6,825 nucleotides of DNA from an uncultured Alphaproteobacteria bacterium. Lineage in GTDB: Bacteria; Pseudomonadota; Alphaproteobacteria; RF32; CAG-239. The translations under genes and the position numbers were made by a program. This document shows positions 1 to 5,618 of this stretch, piece by piece. Below the pieces are notes generated by a model. It had not been told where the DNA came from and did no database searches. It worked only from the letters and a program-made list of their open reading frames with translations. How positions within the stretch are numbered: the first letter of the stretch is position 1; every line of letters starts with the position of its first letter. The DNA lies in the NCBI GenBank assembly GCA_900551585.1, contig URWU01000082.1:1-6825 (forward strand), in the 5' to 3' direction.

Positions 1-6
1 CTCTAT

Positions 7-13
7 AGGAGGT
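7..13 (+). promoter_or_regulatory. Strong ribosome binding site of the first SemiSWEET gene
   Basis: The sequence AGGAGGT ends four bases before the ATG at 18. It is a near-perfect anti-16S match, although the spacing is short. It fixes the start of the first gene and contrasts with the unknown genes further along, which have no such site. The promoter of this transcript lies outside the window. Confidence 0.8.
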
Positions 14-17
14 AAAA

Positions 18-311
18 ATGAGCGCATATATAGACTTAATCGGTTATGCTGCGGGAGTAATGACGGTCAGTTCTTTCATTCCCCAAACAGTCAAAACCTA
101 CAGAACCAAAAATGTTGCCGGCTTGTCGCTGATTATGTACACGTTGTTTAATATCGGCGTTGTCGGCTGGATTATTTACGGAGCCATAATCGCGGCTTAT
201 CCGCTGGTTATTTTCAACTCAATAACTTTTTTATTTTCATTCCCGGTTTTGGTAATGATTTTGATATATCGCCACGATCACCCGCAGCCGCATCAACCAA
301 ACCTTAACTAA
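18..311 (+). CDS. SemiSWEET-family sugar transporter (PQ-loop), first of a tandem pair
   Basis: This 97-residue protein has the size and three-helix layout of bacterial SemiSWEETs, inner-membrane half-transporters that dimerise to pass mono- or disaccharides down their gradient. Helices are roughly residues 5-25, 38-57 and 62-84. The PQ motif is at 22-23 in helix 1. Trp51, followed by IIYG, and Asn67 in helix 3 are spaced 16 apart, as are the sugar-pocket Trp and Asn known in characterised SemiSWEETs. The basic stretch after helix 1 (KTYRTKNVAGLSL) is typical of the family. The C-terminal tail is polar with several His and Pro residues. It starts at an ATG with a strong ribosome binding site. 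A paralogue follows 47 bases downstream, probably on the same transcript. The family call is firm; the actual sugar cannot be read from the sequence. Confidence 0.93.
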   Translation: MSAYIDLIGYAAGVMTVSSFIPQTVKTYRTKNVAGLSLIMYTLFNIGVVGWIIYGAIIAAYPLVIFNSITFLFSFPVLVMILIYRHDHPQPHQPNLN

Positions 312-313
312 TC

Positions 314-357
314 ATGGCTATGATATCCTCAGCTTAAATTTTTTTTAATGAGGATAT
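314..357 (+). promoter_or_regulatory. Hairpin hiding the ribosome binding site of the second SemiSWEET, overlapped by a 7-codon reading frame
   Basis: ATATCCTCA (323-331) and TGAGGATAT (349-357) form a perfect 9-bp stem with a 17-base loop. The 3' arm contains TGAGGA (349-354), the only Shine-Dalgarno candidate for the ATG at 359. A tiny frame, ATG at 314 to TAA at 335-337 (MAMISSA), begins two bases after the stop of the first gene and runs through the 5' arm. Inference: ribosomes re-initiating at 314 would melt the stem and expose the site, coupling the two genes. The T run lies inside the loop rather than after the stem, so this is not a terminator. Confidence 0.45.
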
Positions 358-358
358 A

Positions 359-625
359 ATGGATTATTTATTTGAGGGTATCGGTTACCTGGGCGGACTG
401 GCTTTGTCGGTTTCGTTTGTTCCCCAAGCCTGGAAAACATTTCGGACCAAAGATGTTTCCGGCCTGTCGCTCGGCATGTATGCAATTTATAATCTCGGCG
501 TCTTGTGCTGGATAATTTATGGTTTTTATCTCCGTTCGGTGCAAATGGTTTTGTTTAACAGCATTTGCATCTGTTTTTCATTCCCTGTTTTGCTGATGGT
601 GATTAAATATGGTAAGAAACGCTGA
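359..625 (+). CDS. SemiSWEET-family sugar transporter (PQ-loop), second of a tandem pair
   Basis: This 88-residue three-helix membrane protein aligns without gaps to its upstream neighbour over the first 85 residues, with about 42 identities by hand count. The diagnostic residues fall at the same positions: PQ at 22-23, Trp51 followed by IIYG, Asn67-Ser68, and the FSFP segment in helix 3. It should therefore be another passive sugar carrier half in the inner membrane. It differs at pocket-lining or surface positions (for example Trp25 for Val, Cys50 for Gly, Arg59 for Ala) and lacks the His/Pro tail of the first copy. A homodimer, or a heterodimer with the first copy, is possible. Its Shine-Dalgarno sequence sits in a hairpin. 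The stop codon TGA (623-625) lies inside the stem of the transcript's terminator. Confidence 0.93.
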   Translation: MDYLFEGIGYLGGLALSVSFVPQAWKTFRTKDVSGLSLGMYAIYNLGVLCWIIYGFYLRSVQMVLFNSICICFSFPVLLMVIKYGKKR

Positions 626-643
626 GTCTCTCAGCGTTTTTTT
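618..643 (+). terminator. Intrinsic terminator of the SemiSWEET pair, overlapping the stop codon
   Basis: AACGCTGAG (618-626) pairs perfectly with CTCAGCGTT (630-638) around a TCT loop, and is followed by seven T (637-643). The last sense codons and the stop (623-625) of the second SemiSWEET are part of the 5' arm, so there is no 3' untranslated spacer before termination. Confidence 0.9.
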
Positions 644-664
644 ATGATAAACCTCAATGTAAAG

Positions 665-693
665 TTGACAAATTTCAAAACAATGAATATGTT
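665..693 (+). promoter_or_regulatory. Possible sigma70-type promoter upstream of the 268-residue gene
   Basis: A perfect -35 box TTGACA (665-670) is followed after 17 bases by TATGTT (688-693), which matches four of six positions of the -10 consensus. It lies just after the SemiSWEET terminator. Transcription would begin near 700 and leave a leader of about 75 bases. A second candidate closer to the gene, TTGAAT (720-725), 18 bases, TATATT (744-749), would give a leader of about 20 bases. Only one may be real, because this stretch is very AT-rich. Confidence 0.45.
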
Positions 694-774
694 CAAACCA
701 TAATAAAAATTATCTACGATTGAATTATTCTTTTTGAAAAAAATATATTTATAACAATTTAATTATTATTCATC

Positions 775-1581
775 ATGAAACGAAATGTTGACTTGACGGG
801 TAAAACGGCAGAATTGCTGAATCCCGGTTATGTGGAAGCTGTGAAAAAATTTGCAGTTGAAGGTATTGTCACGAATGAAGATCAGCTTTATTTGGGCGAA
901 GTGTGGTTAGAAGGCAGCGGCAGCAAAGTTTTTGCCGGCTTGTTCTATTGTCATGATTTTGTTGAAAGCTCTGTTTCGGAAAACCCGGATAGCAAGAGCT
1001 GTCACAAGAAGATTGCGTGTGTTCCCGTTTTTCAGGAAGGGAAAACAGTTTATGACGGCACAAGCGTACAGATTAGAGTGTTGGAACCGGGAAGCGTCTT
1101 TGAATATGACGGCGCTGTTTATCAGGTTCCCGTTCGTCCGCGCAGCCAAAACCCATATGTCTTGTCTCTGGCGGACGCGCTGGGGTTGTTTCATGCTTAT
1201 GGTTTTGTTGATGCTCGGGAAGAAGATGTCTTTATCGGAACGTTTAGTTTTTATAACCGGACGGCAGATGAACTTTCAGCCCCGGAGGCGCGCAGACATT
1301 TTGGGATAGGCGTGAGTTATATGATTCGCGTTGAGGTCGATTCTGTTCCTCACGTTGCCGTTGTTCGTGCCTTTAATGAAATGTTGCCCAAAAGCGTCAT
1401 TTGTTGTCCGGAAGCTGTTGCGGTTATCCGCCGTTATCTGCCGCATGATTCTTTCCGCACCGTTTGCGGAGAAATGGCGCTGATTAACGGGATAATGGTT
1501 AATTACGGACACTGGCTGAAAAACAAGCTCAATCAAATCCATGACACCTGTTCGGCGGCTGCAAAGCTGCAACTTTGTTAA
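775..1581 (+). CDS. Hypothetical protein of 268 residues, soluble, unrecognised
   Basis: I do not recognise this protein. It has no signal peptide and no membrane helix, so it is probably cytoplasmic. The composition looks globular, with mixed strand and helix. It has eight cysteines: Cys59 and Cys76 are each followed by His (YCHD, SCHK), then Cys82, a Cys210-Cys211 pair, Cys231, Cys259 and the C-terminal Cys268. The CH/CH/C cluster at 59-82 could bind a metal, but this is only a suggestion. The ATG at 775 has no Shine-Dalgarno sequence; the upstream bases are almost pure A/T. The ATG is chosen because it opens the long frame directly after the AT-rich leader and the protein starts MKRN, like other genes here. 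It stands alone between two terminators and converges on the minus-strand membrane protein. The gene's reality is well supported by length and isolation. Confidence 0.8.
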   Translation: MKRNVDLTGKTAELLNPGYVEAVKKFAVEGIVTNEDQLYLGEVWLEGSGSKVFAGLFYCHDFVESSVSENPDSKSCHKKIACVPVFQEGKTVYDGTSVQIRVLEPGSVFEYDGAVYQVPVRPRSQNPYVLSLADALGLFHAYGFVDAREEDVFIGTFSFYNRTADELSAPEARRHFGIGVSYMIRVEVDSVPHVAVVRAFNEMLPKSVICCPEAVAVIRRYLPHDSFRTVCGEMALINGIMVNYGHWLKNKLNQIHDTCSAAAKLQLC

Positions 1582-1585
1582 AAAC

Positions 1586-1630
1586 AACGATGCCGTCTGT
1601 GAAGAATAGTCACAAACGGCATCGTTTTTT
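1586..1630 (+). terminator. Bidirectional terminator between convergent genes
   Basis: AACGATGCCGT (1586-1596) pairs with ACGGCATCGTT (1616-1626). The stem continues past one C-A mismatch with TGTGA/TCACA, making 17 positions in all, around a 7-base loop (1603-1609). A T run follows on the plus strand (1625-1630). Read on the minus strand the same stem is followed by the complement of the A-rich 1580-1587, so it can also stop the 1632-2090 gene, whose stop codon is only six bases from the stem. Confidence 0.9.
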
Positions 1631-1631
1631 C

Positions 1632-2090
1632 TTAAAATGATAATCTGATTGTCAGAGCAAGAAGCAAAATCAGAAATAAAAAAAGGACATAATTGCGGTA
1701 CCAATCCTGATATTGTCCCCTTTTGGCTTTAGCCGTGGCACGCAATTTCTGCCTGGCATTTTCAATGCGCCAGATTTCAGCAGAATAGCAGTCTTCTTTT
1801 TCAAGCATTTCCGCAGTAATCTCGAATTCTTGGTCGGGATTATGCTTACGCTTTTTAAAATTAAGAAAAATTCTGGCCGCAATAACGGCAGCAAGCACAT
1901 TTCCCATAATGAGAAGAGCAGCTGGCGTGTCTTTTAAATCACGGCTGATAATGGCTAACACGGCAACAAAAATAATATCCCAAAAATATTGCAGCCTGAC
2001 GCTGATTGCATCGCGGACAATTTTGGGAGCAGACAGCAAAGATAAAACAATAAACAATGCCGTCAGAATGACAGAGGAAATTAAATCCAT
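1632..2090 (-). CDS. Hypothetical inner-membrane protein with about four membrane helices
   Basis: This 152-residue protein is not recognised. Hydrophobic segments lie at about residues 4-21, 36-50, 56-77 and 133-150. Between the third and fourth is a charged, probably helical, segment (79-131) with many Lys, Arg and Glu residues, likely cytoplasmic. The Arg/Lys residues flanking the segments fit a positive-inside arrangement. The start is the ATG at 2090; it has no Shine-Dalgarno sequence and the leader is AT-rich. A candidate promoter of its own lies in the 78-base gap to the exported-protein gene upstream on the same strand, so the two may be separate units or a loose operon. Termination is at the hairpin shared with the convergent gene. 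No enzyme motif is visible, so I give no function. Confidence 0.75.
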   Translation of the reverse strand: MDLISSVILTALFIVLSLLSAPKIVRDAISVRLQYFWDIIFVAVLAIISRDLKDTPAALLIMGNVLAAVIAARIFLNFKKRKHNPDQEFEITAEMLEKEDCYSAEIWRIENARQKLRATAKAKRGQYQDWYRNYVLFLFLILLLALTIRLSF

Positions 2091-2133
2091 GTTTTATAAT
2101 TTTTAAGATTAATAAATACGTTTATTGTCTGAT

Positions 2134-2162
2134 AAAATAGCAGAAGGGCTAAGGTTTGGCAA
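2134..2162 (-). promoter_or_regulatory. Possible promoter of the four-helix membrane protein
   Basis: On the minus strand, TTGCCA (2157-2162) is followed after 17 bases by TATTTT (2134-2139), preceded by TGC as in extended -10 promoters. The start would be near 2127, about 37 bases before the ATG at 2090. It is a moderate match in an AT-rich gap. No convincing terminator for the upstream gene is seen in the same gap, so read-through is also possible. Confidence 0.4.
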
Positions 2163-2168
2163 GTTTTT

Positions 2169-3413
2169 TTATCTGAATTTTATGTCGCCGGCTTTTTTTA
2201 TCACAAAGGGATTAGCCGGTTGTAAAGCCTTATTGCGGAGTGTTTCTTTGATTTTACTGAATTCTTTTTCATTTTTAACATCAAGAAAAGCTGTGCGGAC
2301 ACCGAGCTCTTTCTCAATATTTTCGGGCAGCTTGACATCTGTTGCGATATAATTGCCGAAATGATAAGTTTTGCCTTCAAAATCAATTGTCAGAGCCTCA
2401 TCTCTGGCACGGCGGTATTCTTTGTCATCACCGCGGCTGCCGATATATTCAAGAGCCTTATCCGTAATTTGGTCGCTGTAAAGGTCGGCATAGTCAGATT
2501 GCCACATCTGCGCCGTGCTGTTAATCATTAAGCGCTGTTTAAGCCGCCGGTCGCTGCGTTTTGAGCTTTGCGGCTTGATTATTCCGGCTTTGACCGCGTC
2601 GCAATAGAACTTGAAATCCGCCTCAAAATAATTGTCGATTTCGCTGAGTTTTCCTCCTGCTTTGAGCCAGCGGGATTCCTGCTTCAACAGCTCTTTGGTC
2701 TTGGCGGAAATTTCATCCCACATATTGACTTTGCCGCCTTGCTGCGGAGAAAGATTGCGGAAATAAATCCCTTTACTGTCGTTTTTGCCGTGGTGTCTTT
2801 CATGCAATTCGGTATTTTCATAGGCTTCGGCCGTCCGGTTCAAGAAACGTGTGATAAAATCGCGGTTTATTTTGCTTGTGTCTGCCCGTTCGGCACCAAG
2901 GTTGGCAAAGCGCTCATAATCCTTAAAAATACTGTCCTTATCAAAAACAAATTGGCGCATGGTAATCTGTTTGTCATCGGTAGAATAAGCGCCGAGATAA
3001 GGATTTTCGCTGAACTCGACTACATGATGCAGGCTTTTGACATAAACCGTATCGACGATAATGCGGTTTTGGGCTTTTTGACGATAAGCCCGACGGTTCC
3101 GTCGGCGCTCCTGGCGCAGCTCACGGCGGCTTTTTTCCTGAGGATTGTTCAGGCAAGTATAAGTCGGCTCCAAGCCGGCTTCCAAATATAAAACCTCACC
3201 TTTTTCAAAAATAACATTATCAATAAAAAAGAGGGACAGTGCGTCAGAGTCGGCATGACAGCTGAAATCCGGTGCGGGGATTTCATATTGCTCAAAATGA
3301 GTATTATCCGGCTGAGCCGGTTCCTGTGCCGCTGCTGCGCCGGAAAGCGCTACGGCTCCGGCCGCCAGGCGCAAACGCAGATTTTTCAATTTTTGTTCAA
3401 TATTCCGCTTCAT
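2169..3413 (-). CDS. Exported hypothetical protein with an HExxH zinc-peptidase-like motif
   Basis: This 414-residue protein begins with a signal peptide: basic residues 2-15, an Ala-rich core at 17-29, and a likely cut after AAAA near 29/30. The mature part should be periplasmic or secreted. HERHH (204-208) fits the HExxH zinc motif, and WDEISAK (232-238) lies 25 residues later, where Glu234 could be a third ligand as in Glu-zincin peptidases. However, Arg and His in the two middle positions of the motif are unusual, so catalysis is uncertain. An Arg-rich stretch (96-112) is odd for an exported protein and could bind a polyanion or be a processing site. Cys52, Cys87 and Cys271 are visible. 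The ATG at 3413 has no Shine-Dalgarno sequence, but the signal peptide and a good promoter about 37 bases upstream support it. I do not recognise the family with confidence. Confidence 0.75.
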   Translation of the reverse strand: MKRNIEQKLKNLRLRLAAGAVALSGAAAAQEPAQPDNTHFEQYEIPAPDFSCHADSDALSLFFIDNVIFEKGEVLYLEAGLEPTYTCLNNPQEKSRRELRQERRRNRRAYRQKAQNRIIVDTVYVKSLHHVVEFSENPYLGAYSTDDKQITMRQFVFDKDSIFKDYERFANLGAERADTSKINRDFITRFLNRTAEAYENTELHERHHGKNDSKGIYFRNLSPQQGGKVNMWDEISAKTKELLKQESRWLKAGGKLSEIDNYFEADFKFYCDAVKAGIIKPQSSKRSDRRLKQRLMINSTAQMWQSDYADLYSDQITDKALEYIGSRGDDKEYRRARDEALTIDFEGKTYHFGNYIATDVKLPENIEKELGVRTAFLDVKNEKEFSKIKETLRNKALQPANPFVIKKAGDIKFR

Positions 3414-3449
3414 GCTTGTTACCGCTTTTATTGAATTTTGACACCTATT

Positions 3450-3477
3450 AGTATAGCACAGCCGTCCGCTGCGTCAA
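3450..3477 (-). promoter_or_regulatory. Sigma70-type promoter of the exported protein
   Basis: On the minus strand, TTGACG (3472-3477) is followed after 16 bases by TATACT (3450-3455), preceded by TGC (extended -10). Both boxes match five of six consensus positions. The start would fall near 3443, giving a leader of about 30 bases before the ATG at 3413. This is the best promoter match in the window. Confidence 0.7.
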
Positions 3478-3490
3478 ATCATTAAAAAAA

Positions 3491-3595
3491 GAGGGGTGGG
3501 CATTGCCGGTCGGCTGGCTGGCTTTAACATCGTTGACTGCACCCGATAAAAACAGACTGCTGGCCACAATGCCCAGTGGGAGGGAAACTTTTTTA
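3491..3595 (+). ncRNA. Candidate structured RNA or leader in the gap before the aldolase gene
   Basis: The 3414-3761 gap has no gene. It contains GGGCATTG (3498-3505) pairing perfectly with CAATGCCC (3567-3574). Just inside these, GGTCGGC (3508-3514) pairs with GCTGGCC (3559-3565) using two G-U pairs, making a 15-bp stem with a 2x1 internal loop and a large apical loop. The two G-U pairs become A-C mismatches on the minus strand, which favours a plus-strand RNA. T runs follow on both sides: 3590-3595 on the plus strand, and on the minus strand the complement of 3484-3490. This GC-rich island differs from the AT-rich bases around it. It resembles no RNA family that I can name; no convincing promoter lies directly upstream on the plus strand. 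It could be a small RNA or a structured upstream region. Confidence 0.4.
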
Positions 3596-3630
3596 CATCA
3601 TTCTGATTAAAGTTTATTCTAACACAAAAT

Positions 3631-3659
3631 TTGCCTCTCTTGCGTTACACTTTTATTAA
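3631..3659 (+). promoter_or_regulatory. Possible distal promoter of the aldolase gene
   Basis: TTGCCT (3631-3636), a 17-base spacer and TATTAA (3654-3659). Each box matches four of six consensus positions. It would give a leader of about 95 bases. It is weaker than the candidate at 3688-3715. Confidence 0.3.
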
Positions 3660-3687
3660 ACTCGCAGGCAAAAGCCCGATAATTTGC

Positions 3688-3715
3688 TTGCAAATAAGCA
3701 TTATGGCGATATATT
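3688..3715 (+). promoter_or_regulatory. Probable promoter of the aldolase gene
   Basis: TTGCAA (3688-3693), a 16-base spacer and TATATT (3710-3715), which matches five of six -10 positions. Transcription would start near 3722, about 40 bases before the ATG at 3762. This also argues against the TTG at 3684 as a start codon, since it would lie upstream of the transcript. Confidence 0.45.
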
Positions 3716-3744
3716 TAGCAACAGTAAAATATGTATAAACTTGC

Positions 3745-3752
3745 AAAAGGAG
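3745..3752 (+). promoter_or_regulatory. Ribosome binding site that decides the aldolase start
   Basis: AAAAGGAG is nine bases upstream of the ATG at 3762. It selects this ATG over the in-frame TTG at 3684, which would add 26 residues unlike any aldolase N-terminus. Confidence 0.85.
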
Positions 3753-3761
3753 CTAATTAAT

Positions 3762-4811
3762 ATGCCTTTAGTCACAATGCGTCAGATTCTTGACCATGCC
3801 GCCGAGAATAACTACGGTGTTCCGGCTTTTAACATTAACGATATGGAACAAATTCTGGCTGTTTTGAATGCCGCCAAAAAAGTAAACGCCCCGGTTATCC
3901 TGCAAACCTCTACCGGCGCTCGTAAATTTGCCGGTGATCCGATGATTCGCCACATGATTGCTGCCGGTATCGAAATGTTCCCCGAACTGCCGATTTGTTT
4001 GCACCAGGACCACGGTTCTTCGGTTAATATCTGCCAGTCTGCAATCGTTAACGGTTATTCTTCGGTCATGATGGACGGTTCTTTGGAAGCTGACGGCAAA
4101 ACTCCTTCTTCTTTTGAATATAATGTTCATGTAACCAAAGAAGTTGTTGCCCGCGCACATGCTGTCGGTGCTTCTGTTGAAGGCGAGCTGGGTGTTATCG
4201 GTTCTTTGGAAACCGGTAAAGGCGACAAAGAAGACGGTCACGGCGCTGAAGGCGTTATTGATAAAAAACGTCTGGTAACCGACCCTGAAGAAGCTAAAAG
4301 ATTCGTCGAAGAAACCAAAGTAGATGCTTTGGCTGTTGCTGTCGGAACATCTCACGGCGCTTACAAATTCACCCGTAAACCCGATGGTGAAATTCTGGCA
4401 ATCGACGTTATTGAAAAAATTCACAAAGTTCTGCCGAATACCCACATGGTTATGCATGGTTCTTCTTCTGTTCCTCAGGAACTGCAAGATCTCATCAACG
4501 CTTATGGCGGCGGCATTCCCCAGACTTACGGCGTGCCTGTTGAAGAAATCGTCCGCGGCATCAAATCAGGTGTTCGCAAAGTTAACGTTGATACCGACTG
4601 CCGCATGGCTATTACCGGTGCTATCCGTAAAGTATTTGCCGAGAATCCGAAAGAATTCGACCCGCGTAAATACCTCAAACCGGCAATTGAAGAAATGCAG
4701 AAAGTCTGCGAAGCCCGTTACATTGCTTTCGGTGCTGCCGGACATGCCGACGGTATTAAAGCCATTCCGATGTCTGTTATGGCAAAACGCTACGCTGACG
4801 GCGAAATTTAA
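3762..4811 (+). CDS. fba: Class II fructose-bisphosphate aldolase (zinc-dependent, 'Calvin cycle subtype')
   Basis: This cytoplasmic enzyme reversibly splits fructose 1,6-bisphosphate into glyceraldehyde 3-phosphate and dihydroxyacetone phosphate in glycolysis and gluconeogenesis; relatives also serve the Calvin cycle. The 349 residues match the usual length of the subtype. The N-terminus (MPLVTMRQILDHAAE, then GVPAFNIND) is the family signature. Expected active-site residues are present: Asp83 and zinc ligand His84 in HQDHGSS, Glu142 in EGELG, His198 in GTSHGAYK, His232 in MHGSSS, and the phosphate/substrate loop NVDTD at 275-279. The start is set by AAAAGGAG upstream of the ATG. It is a single-gene unit ending in a strong terminator. 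There is no RuBisCO or other Calvin gene nearby, so the subtype name should not be read as evidence of carbon fixation. Confidence 0.97.
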   Translation: MPLVTMRQILDHAAENNYGVPAFNINDMEQILAVLNAAKKVNAPVILQTSTGARKFAGDPMIRHMIAAGIEMFPELPICLHQDHGSSVNICQSAIVNGYSSVMMDGSLEADGKTPSSFEYNVHVTKEVVARAHAVGASVEGELGVIGSLETGKGDKEDGHGAEGVIDKKRLVTDPEEAKRFVEETKVDALAVAVGTSHGAYKFTRKPDGEILAIDVIEKIHKVLPNTHMVMHGSSSVPQELQDLINAYGGGIPQTYGVPVEEIVRGIKSGVRKVNVDTDCRMAITGAIRKVFAENPKEFDPRKYLKPAIEEMQKVCEARYIAFGAAGHADGIKAIPMSVMAKRYADGEI

Positions 4812-4832
4812 TTTATCCGCAGTTTTTAAGAA

Positions 4833-4859
4833 GGCTCCCGAATTCGGGAGCCTTTTTTT
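4833..4859 (+). terminator. Intrinsic terminator of the aldolase gene
   Basis: A perfect 20-base palindrome (4833-4852, arms GGCTCCCGAA/TTCGGGAGCC, effective 8-bp stem with an AATT loop) is followed by seven T (4853-4859). It is GC-rich and strong, 21 bases after the stop codon. Confidence 0.95.
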
Positions 4860-4871
4860 GTGGCCGCATAG

Positions 4872-4901
4872 AAAAAAGCTCTCTTAAATTTTTAAGAGAG
4901 C
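4872..4901 (-). terminator. Intrinsic terminator of the minus-strand repeat protein
   Basis: GCTCTCTTAAA (4878-4888) pairs with TTTAAGAGAGC (4891-4901) around two bases; the minus strand then reads six T (complement of 4872-4877). It lies 21 bases past the stop of the 4923-5537 gene. With the aldolase terminator it insulates the two convergent genes back to back. Confidence 0.88.
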
Positions 4902-4922
4902 CTTTGCATTGTTAAAAAATTT

Positions 4923-5537
4923 TCAGGCAGCCGGATTATATTCGGCATTTAAGTCAATTCCGAGCTTCTTTGCTGTTTCGACAGCCTCATCGCACCAGAC
5001 ATATTTTTCATTATAAAGGGCAATCCCTTTAAAATTACGGTTCATAATCAATTTTATCTGGGCTTTGTCATGCAGGCTGTGATGTTGCAGATAAGCCTCC
5101 AAAAGGGCAATTTTGCTGCATTCGGTCAACCAAATTTCATTGGCAAAATCAAAGGCATATTTGCAGCGGCCGATAACTTTTTTATAACCTTTGCCGATGA
5201 GCCAGCTTTCTGCTTCCTTGCTCCATTGATAAACGGCGGCATAAAAGTTTGTCACTTCCGCAATGCGCAGTTCCAACAGGCAGACATGCAGCTTGGCATC
5301 AATCTCCCATCTTTTGATGTAGAGTTTAAGCGCCTGCCGATGTTCGGGAAACATCAGTTGCATATGTCTTTTTTTGGCCAGCGGAAAAAGAGGGATATAC
5401 TGCAAAAGCAAGTCCTCGTTTCCGGGGACGAACAACAATTCCTGACCAGCGTCGCTGCAAACTATTTTACGGTCATTACCAGAACGAACATTGGCATAAA
5501 AATAACGCCTGACGATTTCTATCGGTTTTTTCTTCAT
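4923..5537 (-). CDS. Hypothetical protein of 204 residues with about six 26-residue helical repeats
   Basis: I do not recognise a named family. After a basic N-terminus (MKKKPIEIVRRYF) the chain falls into roughly six units starting near residues 41, 68, 94, 120, 142 and 170. Each has a pattern like LLxYI, then a few residues, then an Ala or His and a second aliphatic stretch: LLLQYIPLFPL, LKLYIKRWEI, NFYAAVYQW, RCKYAFDF, LLEAYLQHHSL, IALYNEKYVW. This looks like an alpha-helical solenoid used for binding partners. There is no signal peptide or membrane helix, so it is probably cytoplasmic. I chose the ATG at 5537 over the in-frame GTG at 5567, because ATG followed by AAG AAA is the pattern of other genes here and neither has a Shine-Dalgarno sequence. 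It is a single-gene unit with its own terminator. Repeat boundaries are by eye. Confidence 0.78.
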   Translation of the reverse strand: MKKKPIEIVRRYFYANVRSGNDRKIVCSDAGQELLFVPGNEDLLLQYIPLFPLAKKRHMQLMFPEHRQALKLYIKRWEIDAKLHVCLLELRIAEVTNFYAAVYQWSKEAESWLIGKGYKKVIGRCKYAFDFANEIWLTECSKIALLEAYLQHHSLHDKAQIKLIMNRNFKGIALYNEKYVWCDEAVETAKKLGIDLNAEYNPAA

Positions 5538-5618
5538 AATAGATATATTTTTAGGGTAAATAATCACTTTTCATTTTTTCCGAATAGCACAGAAACAACT
5601 TTACGGCAAGCCGAAAAT

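Noticed and set aside
332..348. The T run after the first SemiSWEET as a terminator
   Set aside because: No stable hairpin directly precedes it. The only good stem in the gap has the T run in its loop.
2568..3191. A 207-codon plus-strand frame inside the exported protein gene
   Set aside because: The minus-strand frame is twice as long, has a signal peptide and a strong promoter. The plus frame has neither a terminator nor a plausible start region.
3438..3443. A perfect TTGACA on the plus strand, possibly the promoter of the structured island
   Set aside because: No -10-like sequence occurs 16-18 bases downstream (the bases there are GCCGTC-like), so it is probably chance next to the opposite-strand promoter.
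3491..3595. Calling the structured island 6S, SRP, RNase P or tmRNA outright
   Set aside because: The hallmark sequences I know for SRP, RNase P and tmRNA are absent, and a 6S identity cannot be confirmed by eye. It is left as an unnamed candidate.
3684..3761. An upstream TTG start extending the aldolase by 26 residues
   Set aside because: The extension is unlike aldolase N-termini, overlaps the likely promoter, and the ATG at 3762 has a good ribosome binding site.
3768..4487. A 239-codon open frame antisense to the aldolase gene
   Set aside because: The aldolase reading is certain. The antisense frame is a by-product of its codon bias and has no start signal of its own.
5538..5567. An upstream GTG start for the repeat protein
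   Set aside because: It adds only ten residues without a ribosome binding site. The internal ATG, followed by Lys codons, fits the other genes better, but the choice is not certain.
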